Part shown: positions 1 to 9,040 of the stretch, piece after piece
Numbering within the stretch: position 1 is the stretch's first letter
Layout: every line of letters begins with the position of its first letter
Assembly (NCBI RefSeq): GCF_022690685.1
Contig: NZ_JALCYY010000001.1
Span: 124,001 to 188,000, forward strand
Source: Anaeromyxobacter terrae
GTDB lineage: Bacteria > Myxococcota > Myxococcia > Myxococcales > Anaeromyxobacteraceae
Direction: 5' to 3'
DNA length: 64,000 nt
The notes under the pieces: generated by a model
Told to the model about the DNA's origin: nothing
Database searches by the model: none
Seen by the model: only the letters and a program-made list of their open reading frames with translations
Program-made: the position numbers and the translations under genes

Positions 1-1631
1 TCTGGATCGACGCGCCGGCGAGCGGGGCCACCGTCTCCGGCTCCATCGCGGTCTCCGGTCGGGCGTCGGACGACGCCGGCGTCGCGCGCGTGGAGCTGAG
101 CGTGGACGGCGGCGCGTGGACGCTGGCGAGCGGCACGAGCGCGTGGAGCTCCTCCGTCGACACGCTGACGCTCGCGAACGGGACGCACACGATCGCGGCG
201 CGCGCCACGGACTCCGCGGGGGCCCAGACGACCACGAGCGTGTCGCTGTCGGTGTCGAACGCGCCGCCGCCCGCCGGGCTCGCGGTGGCGATCACCGCGC
301 CCTCGAACGGCGCCACCGTGAGCGGGAAGGTGACGGTGACCGGGACGTCGGCCGGCGCGAGCCGCGTCCAGGTCCGGTTCGACGCGATGGCCTACCTCGA
401 CGTTCCTCCCGGCCCGACGTGGAGCTACACCTTCGACTCGGTGGCGCTCGCCAACGGCGCGCACACGCTCGTCGCGCGGGCGCTCGACGCGTCGGGCACC
501 GCGGTGACGACGCAGATCGGCTTCACGACCTCCAACGTGAACACGCCGCCGAACGTGGTGTTCGCAGCGCCCGCGGCCGGCTCGAACGTGTCCGGCCTGG
601 TCGAGGTGAGTGGCTTCATGAGCGACCTGAACGGCGCCGGCCAGGTGCAGCTCTCGGTCGACGGCGGCGCGTACGTGTACACGACGGGATTCGGACGCTT
701 CACGTACGACCTCGACACCTCGAAGCTGACGAACGGAACGCACACCCTCGTGGCCCTCGCCACGGATGACCTCGGGGCGACCTCGACCGCGACGCGTTCG
801 TTCGTGGTCTCCAACTCGGACGTCGTCGCGCCCAGGGTGACCGTCACCTCGCCTGCATCGGCGGCGACCGTCTCGGGGACGCTCACCGTCACCGGGACGG
901 CCTCGGACAACATCGGGCTGGCGCGGGTCGAGGTGAAGGAGAGCAACGCCGCGTACAGCGCCGCGACGGGGACGTCCGGGTGGAGCTTGTCCCTCGACAC
1001 GCGTGGCCTCTCGAACGGGTCCCACACGTTCGTCGCGCGCGCCGTGGACACGACCGGGAACGTCGCGACCACGTCCTTCACGGTGACCGTCGCGAACGGC
1101 TACTCGAAGGAGTCGCTCGTGACTCCGGAGGGCATCCACATCTACGTCGACAGCGCGTCCGGCTTCAGCGCGGCGGAGGTGTACCGCATCCTGAAGGACA
1201 ACGCGCGTGATCTGGCGCTCGTCGGCCCCACGCTCACGGTGCGCGTCGGCGATGGAACGGGCAGCAGCGAGCAGACGAGCTGCTCCTCGACGAACGGATG
1301 CAGCGCGATCATCAATCTCGACGGAGGACCGACGTCCGGGTTCAGCAGGCGCCCCGACGAGGTGATCGCGCACGAGTACGGACACGCCTGGTCGCTCTAC
1401 CACCTCAACGTCACGCACGCGGGCGATTGGTCTGCGTACCTCGTGGCCCGCGGCCTCGACGCGGATCCCAGGCTCGACAGCGTCTACCCGACGTTCGACC
1501 GCAGGGAGGACATCGCCGAGGACTACCGCGAGCTGTTCGGCAGCGCCTCGGCCCGTGGCTGGGCAAACCGCATGCTCGCGCACCCGCTCACGGTGCCGGG
1601 CCTGCAGCAGTTCCTCGCGACCGGCTGGTGA
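1..1631 (+). CDS. Ig-repeat surface protein with HExxH metallopeptidase-like C-terminus (5' truncated)
   Basis: The reading frame is open from the left window edge, so the N-terminus and any signal peptide lie outside; about 542 residues are visible. Four bacterial Ig-like repeats of about 80 residues follow each other, each starting with a P-x-x-G/A-x-x-V-S-G motif and ending with N-G-x-H-T-x-x-A-R-A-x-D and a V-S-N linker. The last ~180 residues are different and contain HEYGH (HExxH zinc motif) followed about 60 residues later by EDIAEDYRELF, where a Glu could be the third metal ligand. Inference: a secreted or surface-displayed zincin-like protease or adhesin. It converges on the large lipoprotein at 1705-4398 and the two share a strong hairpin terminator. 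The substrate is unknown and protease activity is predicted only from the motif. Confidence 0.75.
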   Translation, partial: WIDAPASGATVSGSIAVSGRASDDAGVARVELSVDGGAWTLASGTSAWSSSVDTLTLANGTHTIAARATDSAGAQTTTSVSLSVSNAPPPAGLAVAITAPSNGATVSGKVTVTGTSAGASRVQVRFDAMAYLDVPPGPTWSYTFDSVALANGAHTLVARALDASGTAVTTQIGFTTSNVNTPPNVVFAAPAAGSNVSGLVEVSGFMSDLNGAGQVQLSVDGGAYVYTTGFGRFTYDLDTSKLTNGTHTLVALATDDLGATSTATRSFVVSNSDVVAPRVTVTSPASAATVSGTLTVTGTASDNIGLARVEVKESNAAYSAATGTSGWSLSLDTRGLSNGSHTFVARAVDTTGNVATTSFTVTVANGYSKESLVTPEGIHIYVDSASGFSAAEVYRILKDNARDLALVGPTLTVRVGDGTGSSEQTSCSSTNGCSAIINLDGGPTSGFSRRPDEVIAHEYGHAWSLYHLNVTHAGDWSAYLVARGLDADPRLDSVYPTFDRREDIAEDYRELFGSASARGWANRMLAHPLTVPGLQQFLATGW

Positions 1632-1651
1632 CGGACTCGCGCGGAAGAGAA

Positions 1652-1677
1652 AGGGGGCGGCGTGCCGGCCGCCCCCT
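1652..1677. terminator. Bidirectional hairpin terminator between convergent surface genes
   Basis: A perfect 10-bp stem (AGGGGGCGGC at 1652-1661 pairing with GCCGCCCCCT at 1668-1677) encloses a 6-nt loop. It is followed by CTCTTTTC on the plus strand and by CTTTCTCT on the minus strand. It lies 20 bp after the stop of the Ig-repeat protein and 27 bp after the stop of the opposing lipoprotein gene, so it can serve both. Confidence 0.85.
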
Positions 1678-1704
1678 CTTTTCAGCCACGTCGCGCGCCG
1701 CCGC

Positions 1705-4398
1705 CTACTTCTTCTGGAGCGCGAGCCCGTTCTCGTTCGAGTCGGTCAGCGTCCCGTTCGCGAACGTCTGGAACTTGTAGTTGACGGTCGTCGGGGCCGG
1801 AACCGGCAGGCCGACGATGCCGTCGGACGTCCCGTACTTCACGCCGACCACGTACCTCTGGTCCTTGACCGCGCCCGCGTACGTGAACGTCGCGTTCGCG
1901 GGGTTCGTGCTCACGATGGTGATCGGGAGGATGTTGCAGTTCAGATCGTACAGGCGGATCTGCGCCTGCTGGATCTGGAACAGCGGAGGCGTCGACGAGT
2001 TCCACGGTGCGTTCGTGTGGGTGCTCGTCATGAACTCCGTGATCTGCCCCGTCAGCGTCCCCGTGGCGGGGGCGGTGACGTAGCTGTAGTAGAAGAAGAC
2101 GCCCGGAGCAGTGTTGTTGATCTTGTTCCCCTTGACCCCGTACAGGATGGAGTCGAGCGTGTAGAGATCGGGCGTGGTCACGAAGTTCTGGCACGTCGTC
2201 TGGGTGGGCGCGATGCGGCCCGTGACTGCCATGTTCGTGTAGGTGCAGGAGAACGTCTTGTCCGCATCGGCCGGGTAGTTGACGGTGAAGCTGCACCCGC
2301 TGCTGCTCACGAACTCCCAGCCGCTCTTCAGCGTCTCCTCGATCGTGTAGCTCCCCTCCTCGAGGTCGGTGGTGAACGAGACGTAGCTCGCATCCGTCGT
2401 GGTCTTCGTCTCGATCGTCGCGGTGCCCTTCTTGAGCGTGAACGTCCAGTTCCCCTCCGACCCGGCAGGCTGCGTCACCTTGCGAGCCTGAGCGTGCGCA
2501 GGCGCGAAGGTGTTGGTGAAGGTGACGGACCCCGAGCAGCTCGGGAGCGTGATCGTGACGGTCTGGTCCGCCTGGGCCTTCCACTTGCCGCTGGTCGACC
2601 CGGTCTCCCTCACGACGAAGCTGCCGGTGCCGTTCGTGATCGAGAGCCCGCTGACCGTCGCCGACTTCGTCGTGTCACCCGCGGCGAAGGCGATCGACTT
2701 GGTCGCGAGCGGCGTCGCGTCGGGATCCGCGTCCAGCGCCGCCTTGTCGAAGATCGAGAAGTCGAACGTATCGGACTCGCCCGTCTGCAGGACGTTCGGG
2801 ATGGTCTTGTTGATCGTGATGCTGACCAGCGCGTCGGCGTGGATCTTGACGTCCAGCGGAGCATTGTCGGGCGCGAAGCCGTCCGACCCGAGGAGGCTCG
2901 CCACGTCGTGCAGCTTGCCGTCGCCCTGCGTCGGGCCGTTCAGCGTCACCGTCTTGTAGAAGGTGGCGGATCCGCTGTCACCCTGCGAGCCGGACACCCA
3001 CTTCACGGCGTCGGTCGTGAGCGTACCGAACGTGTACGAGCTGCCGAAGTTGAGGCCGGTCGTGTAGGTCCCGGCGGCGCTCGAGAGCAGCCCGTCGGGG
3101 CTCTTCGCGTTGACGGAGTACTTGAAGAAGTCGCCCGACGTGATGCTCTCGATGTCCGTGATCGTCGCGCTGTCGTTCCCGGTCGTCCCGTCGAGGTAGG
3201 TCGCGGGGACGTTCAACGTGGTCGTGCCCGGCACCGGGATGTTGGTCACCTTGTCGATGTAGGTCGCCGTCACGGTGTCGTTCAGGTTGGTCGTGCCCTG
3301 GGGGACGGTGAACTGGAGCGTGCAGAGGTTCTGGGTCGCTCCCGCAGCCACGTCCACGGGGCCGCACGCGAGGCTCCCGTTCGTGCAGGTGCCGGAGACG
3401 CAGGTCACGTTCGACGGCGTGAGCGCCGTCGTCCCGGTGAACACGGCGTCCGTCGTGCTCACGGTGATGACCCGCGACGCGGGGTTCTTGGCGCTGACGA
3501 CGACCTGGACGTTGAGATCACCCGTGGGCGTGGCGGTGAACTTCGTCCAGTTCACCTTGATGCTCACGTTCTTCGAGAGCGCGCCCGTCGCGGTGCTGCA
3601 CGTGTCGTTGAAGTTGAGCTCCGCGGGCGTCGCCTCCTTGCTGATCGTCCACGGGTGCGAGAGGTCCTGCGTCGCCTGCATCGTCTTGAAGATCTCCTGC
3701 GGGGCGATCTGGTTCACGGGTAGCGGCACGGTCTTCTTCGAGCCGCTCAGCCCGGCCTGCGTGAAGAGGTACGCCTGGAGCGACGAGCCCGGGTACAGGT
3801 GCGAGCCGAGCGCGAGCCGCTGGTTGAAGTCGAAGACGCAGGTCGTACCCTTCGCCTGGTGGATGGTGAGCTGCCGGTACGCGACCGTGTCCGTACCGCT
3901 GCCGAACGGGTCGGTCGCGGTGCCTTGGGTCATCTGCGAACCCGCGACGATGGTGCAGGAGGCGTCCGACTCGTCCAGGTTGACGACGGGCGCGGAGATC
4001 ACGTCGTAGCCGAGGTGGCCGCTCGTCATGTAGTCTTCCGCGATGTAGACGTCGTAGTCGGTCGTGGCCCCGGTCTGGTTGCCGAGATCGCTGGACAGCC
4101 GGAACGGCACGAGGTCGAGCTCGTTCCAGCCCTTGCCGAGGTTACCGGTCGTGTAGGCTGCATCCGGACAGACGAACTTGTTGTTGATGGGGAGGATGAT
4201 GCTGCCGTCGTTGCGGCAACCCTCGAGCGTCAGCGTGACCGAGGCACCCTCCGTGAACGCAACGAGCGCCGTTACAGGCTGTGCCTGCTTCACCGGCGCT
4301 CCGTCGGCGCGCTCTCCGGTACCGCAGCCCGCCATCGCGACGACGGCGAGGATCAGTCCCATTGACGACACGGCAACTGCACGTGCGGCATGACGCAT
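1705..4398 (-). CDS. Large lipoprotein adhesin with SpaA/prealbumin-like and DUF11-like modules
   Basis: 897 aa from the ATG at 4398. This start is chosen because GGGGGG lies 4 nt upstream and because it opens directly into a lipoprotein signal: a hydrophobic segment ending in the lipobox A-M-A-G with Cys25. The body is rich in Thr, Ser, Asn and beta-strand-like sequence. About residues 310-480 resemble DUF11-type repeats (T-C-x-x-G-x-C and V-T-A-T-Y). About residues 590-790 contain two SpaA/prealbumin-like modules with motifs such as G-S-F-V-V-R-E-T and G-S-Y-T-I-E-E-T-L-K-S-G-W. Inference: a surface-exposed, lipid-anchored adhesin or matrix component. No sortase signal is visible. Convergent with the Ig-repeat protease-like gene, which may act on the same surface structure. 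Family assignment is by motif; the binding partner is unknown. Confidence 0.7.
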   Translation of the reverse strand: MRHAARAVAVSSMGLILAVVAMAGCGTGERADGAPVKQAQPVTALVAFTEGASVTLTLEGCRNDGSIILPINNKFVCPDAAYTTGNLGKGWNELDLVPFRLSSDLGNQTGATTDYDVYIAEDYMTSGHLGYDVISAPVVNLDESDASCTIVAGSQMTQGTATDPFGSGTDTVAYRQLTIHQAKGTTCVFDFNQRLALGSHLYPGSSLQAYLFTQAGLSGSKKTVPLPVNQIAPQEIFKTMQATQDLSHPWTISKEATPAELNFNDTCSTATGALSKNVSIKVNWTKFTATPTGDLNVQVVVSAKNPASRVITVSTTDAVFTGTTALTPSNVTCVSGTCTNGSLACGPVDVAAGATQNLCTLQFTVPQGTTNLNDTVTATYIDKVTNIPVPGTTTLNVPATYLDGTTGNDSATITDIESITSGDFFKYSVNAKSPDGLLSSAAGTYTTGLNFGSSYTFGTLTTDAVKWVSGSQGDSGSATFYKTVTLNGPTQGDGKLHDVASLLGSDGFAPDNAPLDVKIHADALVSITINKTIPNVLQTGESDTFDFSIFDKAALDADPDATPLATKSIAFAAGDTTKSATVSGLSITNGTGSFVVRETGSTSGKWKAQADQTVTITLPSCSGSVTFTNTFAPAHAQARKVTQPAGSEGNWTFTLKKGTATIETKTTTDASYVSFTTDLEEGSYTIEETLKSGWEFVSSSGCSFTVNYPADADKTFSCTYTNMAVTGRIAPTQTTCQNFVTTPDLYTLDSILYGVKGNKINNTAPGVFFYYSYVTAPATGTLTGQITEFMTSTHTNAPWNSSTPPLFQIQQAQIRLYDLNCNILPITIVSTNPANATFTYAGAVKDQRYVVGVKYGTSDGIVGLPVPAPTTVNYKFQTFANGTLTDSNENGLALQKK

Positions 4399-4665
4399 GT
4401 GACCCCCCATGAATTTGTGCGCTGCGAGACGCACGGTACGGCCGGCCGCGTTTGCGACGACATGGGCATTTTGTCGAGACGAGCGGCGGCGACCTCCGGG
4501 GCTCCCGCGGCGTCCGGGGTGCGAGGAGGGGACGACGGGCGGGCTTCCCGCTCTCACGGGACGCACGGACGGAGCGCGGAACCCTCGCGCACGGCGCGGC
4601 GGCGAGGATGGACCGGGGCGAGCGCCCCGCCTCGCGCTCCGGTCGGTCCCGCGGGGAAGTGAGCT
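4399..4665. other. Intergenic region between adhesin start and LuxR gene stop
   Basis: It holds the upstream region of the adhesin lipoprotein and the 3' flank of the LuxR-HTH pair. Both genes are on the minus strand, so it must contain the adhesin promoter. I saw no obvious repeat, hairpin with a T-tract, or small gene with a convincing ribosome site. Confidence 0.5.
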
Positions 4666-5592
4666 TCAAGAGGACGACGGGGCGCTGCGCGGCGCCCGGT
4701 CACGCGCGGCGGCGAAGAGCTCGATGAGCGAGCGCCGGCTCGGCGCGCGAAGCTTCTCGCCCGCCGCCCGGAGGTGGGTCGCGACGGTCGTCACCCCGAT
4801 CCCGAGCGCGTACGCGATCTCCTTGTTCGAGAGCCCCCGGACCGCATGGGCGACGACGTCGCGCTCGCGGGGCGTGAGGGCCAGCGGATCGTGCTCCGGC
4901 GCGCGCCGGAGGAGGAGCGTGCGCCGAGCCCCGTCCTGTCGCTGATCGACCACCGACCACCGCCCGGCGAGGAAGGCGTCCCAGAGGGCGTGGGCGTCGA
5001 GCGCTTCCACCGGACGGGGCGCAGCCCACCCCTCGCCGCGCATCGCCGCGGCGAGCCCACCCGAGGCGCCTCTCGTGGCGCCGAGCGCCGCCGGGAGAGA
5101 GCGGCGGAGGCGCAATGCACAGGAGAGGTGCGCGACGACGGGGCGCACGGTTCGAGGCGCCAGCTCGCCATGCTTCAGGGTGGGGACGGCGATCGCGAGG
5201 GTCGTCGCCGCGCCGTCGTCGCCGCGGATGAGCAGCATGTCCGCGGCGCCGAACGCCGCGCACAGCGCACGCAGCGCGGAAGCGATCGCACGCGGCGTCC
5301 TTGCGATCCGGGCCGACACCAGCTCGGCCCCTCGGCCGCCGGTGAAGATCCCCTGTACGAGCGGCGCACCCACCGGCGCGCCTCCGATGAGGGCGGTGAC
5401 CGCGATGGGAAGCGCGATGCTGCTCGCGACCGCGCGGCACGAGCTGCCCGCGGGGTCGCGGTCGAGCCGCAGCGCGTGGACCCCGAGCGCCGGGCCGAGC
5501 GGGGCGAGCGCCTCCACAACGCCACGGGCCCAGGACTCGTCGGTGCCCGCGGAGTAGCACGCGTGGACGACGCGCGGCAGGCTCACCGTCAT
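4666..5592 (-). CDS. LuxR-family transcriptional regulator with N-terminal sensory region
   Basis: 308 aa. The C-terminal ~60 residues are a canonical LuxR/GerE helix-turn-helix (L-T-P-R-E-R-D-V-V followed by G-L-S-N-K-E-I-A and G-I-G-V-T-T-V-A-T-H-L). The N-terminal ~220 residues are an Ala/Leu-rich globular region with no receiver Asp signature that I recognise, so the input signal is unknown. The start at 5592 is fixed by the ATGA overlap with the stop of the upstream LuxR-HTH gene, which implies translational coupling. Frames extending further upstream are only the shadow of that neighbour. Inference: the two proteins act together on common targets. Confidence 0.8.
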   Translation of the reverse strand: MTVSLPRVVHACYSAGTDESWARGVVEALAPLGPALGVHALRLDRDPAGSSCRAVASSIALPIAVTALIGGAPVGAPLVQGIFTGGRGAELVSARIARTPRAIASALRALCAAFGAADMLLIRGDDGAATTLAIAVPTLKHGELAPRTVRPVVAHLSCALRLRRSLPAALGATRGASGGLAAAMRGEGWAAPRPVEALDAHALWDAFLAGRWSVVDQRQDGARRTLLLRRAPEHDPLALTPRERDVVAHAVRGLSNKEIAYALGIGVTTVATHLRAAGEKLRAPSRRSLIELFAAARDRAPRSAPSSS

Positions 5593-5945
5593 GGCGCGGC
5601 CGTACCCCGGGGAGCGCCCCCGGATGCCAGCTTCGCGTAGAGCTCGCTCCGCGAGCGGACGCCGAGCTTGCGAAAGGCGCTCGAGACCTGCTTCGCGACG
5701 GTCCCGAGGTCGCGCCCGCGACCGGCGGCGATGGCCGCGTTGGATGCGCCACCCAGCACGAGGCGCGCCACCTCCGCCTCCGCCCGGGACAGGGGCGAGG
5801 CGCTCGACGAGAACGCCGTCGTCCACTCGAGGAGTACGAGCTCCTCCCCGTCGATCTCCAGCCGCGTGGCGGAGAGTCGCCACGGTGGCCGGAGCGCCAT
5901 GCCGTCGCTGTCACCGCCGCCGCCGCCGCCTTCGCGCGTCCTCAT
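5589..5945 (-). CDS. Short LuxR-type helix-turn-helix protein, coupled to the downstream regulator
   Basis: 118 aa. A short N-terminal segment with six consecutive Gly, encoded by a trinucleotide run, precedes a ~35-residue beta-rich stretch. A LuxR-type HTH follows (L-S-R-A-E-A-E-V-A-R-L-V-L, G-A-S-N-A-A-I-A, V-A-K-Q-V-S-S-A-F-R-K-L-G-V). There is no room for a full sensor domain. The start at 5945 is favoured by a G7 stretch with GAGGGC upstream. An internal ATG at 5900 that skips the Gly run is possible but has no clear ribosome site. Its TGA overlaps the next ATG. Likely role: DNA-binding partner or modulator of the second LuxR protein; heterodimerisation is inference. Confidence 0.75.
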   Translation of the reverse strand: MRTREGGGGGGDSDGMALRPPWRLSATRLEIDGEELVLLEWTTAFSSSASPLSRAEAEVARLVLGGASNAAIAAGRGRDLGTVAKQVSSAFRKLGVRSRSELYAKLASGGAPRGTAAP

Positions 5946-6030
5946 GGGACGAGCCCCCCGCCCTCACGCGGTGCATCGTTCGCCTCACCGCACGTCACCC
6001 GCCGTGCACCGAAGCGACACCGTCCCCCTG

Positions 6031-6048
6031 ATCGTGCGACCGCACGAT
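6031..6048. promoter_or_regulatory. Perfect 8-2-8 palindrome upstream of the LuxR pair
   Basis: ATCGTGCG and CGCACGAT are separated by AC, forming an 18-bp dyad 86 bp upstream of the start at 5945. The size and symmetry fit a dimeric LuxR-type operator; binding is inference. Confidence 0.45.
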
Positions 6049-6101
6049 AGCGCGTTCAACGTGCGATCGACTGGGCATGTGTGGCCCTCCAGAGCGAGTG
6101 A

Positions 6102-6119
6102 CACGAGCGCCCGCTCGTG
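6102..6119. promoter_or_regulatory. Second 8-2-8 palindrome upstream of the LuxR pair
   Basis: CACGAGCG and CGCTCGTG are separated by CC. It has the same 8-2-8 architecture as the dyad at 6031-6048, with centres 71 bp apart. The sequences of the two dyads are related but not identical. It could be a second operator or a chance GC-rich palindrome. Confidence 0.35.
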
Positions 6120-6298
6120 CGGCCGGCATGCAGGCGCCACCCCGTGGCGACGCCGTGCTTGCGTACGCTCGGGCTGCCGTCCGCACCGCCGAGGCTCCGG
6201 GTGACCTCGCCGAGGGGCGTCCGGAGCCGCCAAGGCTTCACCCGTCGCGCGCCCTCCCCCGGCCCGCGGCCCGTCGCCACCGGGCGCACCCGGGAGGC

Positions 6299-8920
6299 CT
6301 AGTGCACCACCACCTCGCCCTCGACGGCGCGGGCACCCTTCGCGAACGTGATGTTCCCGTCCGGCCCCTCGTCCACCACGACGTGGTCGCCGGCCTTGAA
6401 CTCACCGCGCAGGAGCTTCGTCGCGAGCGGGTCCTGGATCATCCGCTGGATGGCGCGCTTCAGCGGGCGCGCCCCGTAGACCGGGTCGTAGCCCGCGTCG
6501 GCGATCGCCTCGCGCGCGGCGGGCGAGAGCTCGATCGTGATCCGCCGCTCCTCGAGCAGCTTGCGCAGGCGCGCGAGCTGGATCTCCACGATGCGCCCCA
6601 CGTGCTCGCGGCTGAGCGGGCGGAACACGACGATCTCGTCCACCCGGTTCAGGAACTCCGGCCGGAACTCGGCGCGCAGGTTCTCGAGCGCCGCCTCGCG
6701 GATCGCCGAGACGTCGGCGCCGGGGCGGCCGGCGAGGCGCTGGATCTCCTGCGAGCCGATGTTGGACGTCATGATGACGACCGCGTTCCGGAAGTCGACG
6801 GTGCGCCCCTGGCCGTCGGTGAGCCGGCCGTCGTCGAGGATCTGGAGGAGCACGTTGAAGACGTCGTGATGCGCCTTCTCGATCTCGTCGAAGAGGATCA
6901 CCGCGTACGGCCGGCGGCGGACCGCCTCGGTGAGCTGGCCGCCCTCCTCGTAGCCGACGTAGCCCGGGGGCGCGCCGATGAGCCGCGACACGGCGTGCTT
7001 CTCCATGTACTCGCTCATGTCGAGCCGGACCATCGCGCTCTCGTCGTCGAACAGGAACTCGGCGAGCGCGCGGGCGGTCTCCGTCTTCCCGACGCCGGTG
7101 GGTCCAAGGAAGATGAACGAGCCGATCGGCCGGTTCGGATCCTGCAGCCCGGAGCGCGCGCGGCGCACCGCCGCCGAGACCGCCTGCACTGCCTCGTCCT
7201 GGCCGACGACGCGCTCCCGCAGCCGGTCCTCCATGCCGAGGAGCTTCTCGATCTCGCCCTCCATGAGCTTCGAGACCGGGATGCCGGTCCACTTGGAGAC
7301 CACCTCGGCGATCTCCTCGGGCGTGACCTCCTCCTTCAGCATCGCGCCCTCGCGCTGCAGGCCCGCGAGCCGCTCCTGGAGGCCCGCCACGCGCCGCTCC
7401 ACCTCCGGGAGCCGGCCGAACTTGATCTCGGCCGCCTTCTGGAAGTTCGCCTCGCGCTCCGCCTTGGTCTGCTCCTGCTTCAGCGCGTCGATCTCCTGCT
7501 TCGCCTGCGCGAGCTCCTGGATGACCGACTTCTCCGCGTCCCAGCGGCTCTTCAGGCGCGCGAACTCCTCGTTGAGCGCGGCGAGCTCCTTCTCCACCTG
7601 CCCGAGCCGGTGGCGCGAGGCCTCGTCCTGCTCCTTCTGCAGCCCCTGCCGCTCGATCTCGAGCTGGGCGATGCGGCGCCGCACCTCGTCCACCTCGGTG
7701 GGCATCGAGTCGATCTCGATGCGCAGCCGGCTGGCCGCCTCGTCCACGAGGTCGATCGCCTTGTCGGGGAGGAAGCGATCGGTGATGTAGCGGTGGCTGA
7801 GCCGCGCCGCCTCCACGAGCGCCGCGTCCTGGATGCGGACCTTGTGGTGCAGCTCGTAGCGATCCTTGAGGCCGCGCAGGATCGAGATGGTGTCGGCGAC
7901 CGACGGCTCGCCCACGAACACCGGCTGGAAGCGCCGCTCGAGGGCGGGATCCTTCTCGACGTGCTTGCGGTACTCGTTGACGGTGGTCGCGCCGATGGCG
8001 TGCAGCTCGCCGCGCGCGAGGGCGGGCTTCAGCATGTTGCCCGCGTCCATCGCGCCCTCGGCGGCGCCGGCGCCCACGAGCGTGTGCATCTCGTCGATGA
8101 AGAGGACGATCTCGCCCTCGGAGTCGACGACCTCCTTGAGGACGCCCTTCAGCCGCTCCTCGAACTCGCCGCGGTACTTCGCGCCGGCCACCATCGCGCC
8201 GAGGTCGAGGGCCAGGAGCCGCTTGCCCTTGAGCCCCTCCGGCACGTCGCCGTCCACGATGCGGCGAGCGAGCCCCTCGACGATGGCGGTCTTGCCGACG
8301 CCCGGGTCGCCGACGAGCACGGGGTTGTTCTTCGTGCGGCGGGAGAGGATCTGGATGACGCGGCGGATCTCGTCGTCGCGCCCCACCACCGGGTCGAGCT
8401 TGCCCGCCTTCGCGAGCGCGGTGAGATCCTTCGTGTACTTCTCGAGCGCGCGGTACTGGCTCTCGGCCTCGGGCGACGTCACGCGCGCCCCGCCGCGCAC
8501 GTCCTGGAGCGCGGCGCGGATCCGGTCGGCGCTCGCCCCGGAGGCGCGCAGCGCCTCGCCCGCGCCGGTCTTCTCCTCGGCGGCGGCGAGCAGGAGGTGC
8601 TCGGTCGAGACGTACTCGTCCTTGAGCCTCTTCGCGGCGTCCTCGGCCCGGTCGACGAGCTTCGCGAGCCGGTTCGCGAGGTAGGGCTCCGCGCCGGAGA
8701 CCTTGGGGACCGTGCGCAGCTCGTCCTCGACGCGCGAGGCGACGAGCGAGGGCTCCGCGCCGATCTTCTCGAGGATCGGCGCCGCGGTCCCCTCCGGCTG
8801 GGAGAGGAGGGCGAGCACGAGGTGCTCGACGTCGATGGCCTGGTGGTCGCGGCGGCGCGCCTCGCTCTGCGCGGCGGCGAGCGCCTCCTGGGCCTTCACG
8901 GTGAGCTTTTCCATTCGCAT
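6299..8920 (-). CDS. clpB: ATP-dependent disaggregase ClpB (Hsp100)
   Basis: 873 aa, the usual ClpB length. The order is complete: N-domain (residues 1-145, beginning with the K-A-Q-E-A-L repeat motif), NBD1 with Walker A GDPGVGKT at 204-211, the long coiled-coil middle domain rich in E, K, Q and R (about 410-530), NBD2 with Walker A GPTGVGKT near 610, and the C-terminal domain ending at a TAG stop. The coiled-coil middle domain separates ClpB from ClpA/ClpC. It threads aggregated proteins with DnaK/DnaJ help in the cytosol. The start MRMEKL at 8920 is chosen for N-domain homology; MEKL at 8914 is equally possible and neither has a strong ribosome site. Frames extending upstream to 10864 are shadow of the divergent kinase gene. 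Confidence 0.97.
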   Translation of the reverse strand: MRMEKLTVKAQEALAAAQSEARRRDHQAIDVEHLVLALLSQPEGTAAPILEKIGAEPSLVASRVEDELRTVPKVSGAEPYLANRLAKLVDRAEDAAKRLKDEYVSTEHLLLAAAEEKTGAGEALRASGASADRIRAALQDVRGGARVTSPEAESQYRALEKYTKDLTALAKAGKLDPVVGRDDEIRRVIQILSRRTKNNPVLVGDPGVGKTAIVEGLARRIVDGDVPEGLKGKRLLALDLGAMVAGAKYRGEFEERLKGVLKEVVDSEGEIVLFIDEMHTLVGAGAAEGAMDAGNMLKPALARGELHAIGATTVNEYRKHVEKDPALERRFQPVFVGEPSVADTISILRGLKDRYELHHKVRIQDAALVEAARLSHRYITDRFLPDKAIDLVDEAASRLRIEIDSMPTEVDEVRRRIAQLEIERQGLQKEQDEASRHRLGQVEKELAALNEEFARLKSRWDAEKSVIQELAQAKQEIDALKQEQTKAEREANFQKAAEIKFGRLPEVERRVAGLQERLAGLQREGAMLKEEVTPEEIAEVVSKWTGIPVSKLMEGEIEKLLGMEDRLRERVVGQDEAVQAVSAAVRRARSGLQDPNRPIGSFIFLGPTGVGKTETARALAEFLFDDESAMVRLDMSEYMEKHAVSRLIGAPPGYVGYEEGGQLTEAVRRRPYAVILFDEIEKAHHDVFNVLLQILDDGRLTDGQGRTVDFRNAVVIMTSNIGSQEIQRLAGRPGADVSAIREAALENLRAEFRPEFLNRVDEIVVFRPLSREHVGRIVEIQLARLRKLLEERRITIELSPAAREAIADAGYDPVYGARPLKRAIQRMIQDPLATKLLRGEFKAGDHVVVDEGPDGNITFAKGARAVEGEVVVH

Positions 8921-9040
8921 TGCGCGAACGTAAGACCGCGGGGGGGCTTGGCAAGCAGCGCGCCAGCCCGCCTGAAAGGCGGAATGGCCGCACCGGCGCT
9001 CGTGTAGATTGAAGGCTCGCCCGGGGAGGGGGGCCCTGTC

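Larger units (their letters stand above)
5946..6298. other. Intergenic region between LuxR pair and clpB stop
   Basis: Both flanking genes are on the minus strand, so this is the promoter region of the LuxR pair and the 3' flank of clpB. It holds the two 18-bp palindromes listed separately. I saw no convincing small gene; open frames across it are Arg/Pro-rich shadows without a ribosome site. Confidence 0.5.

Noticed and set aside
6077-9007. Long plus-strand open frame opposite clpB
   Set aside because: Shadow of clpB; the translation is Arg/Leu/Glu repeats with no recognisable fold.
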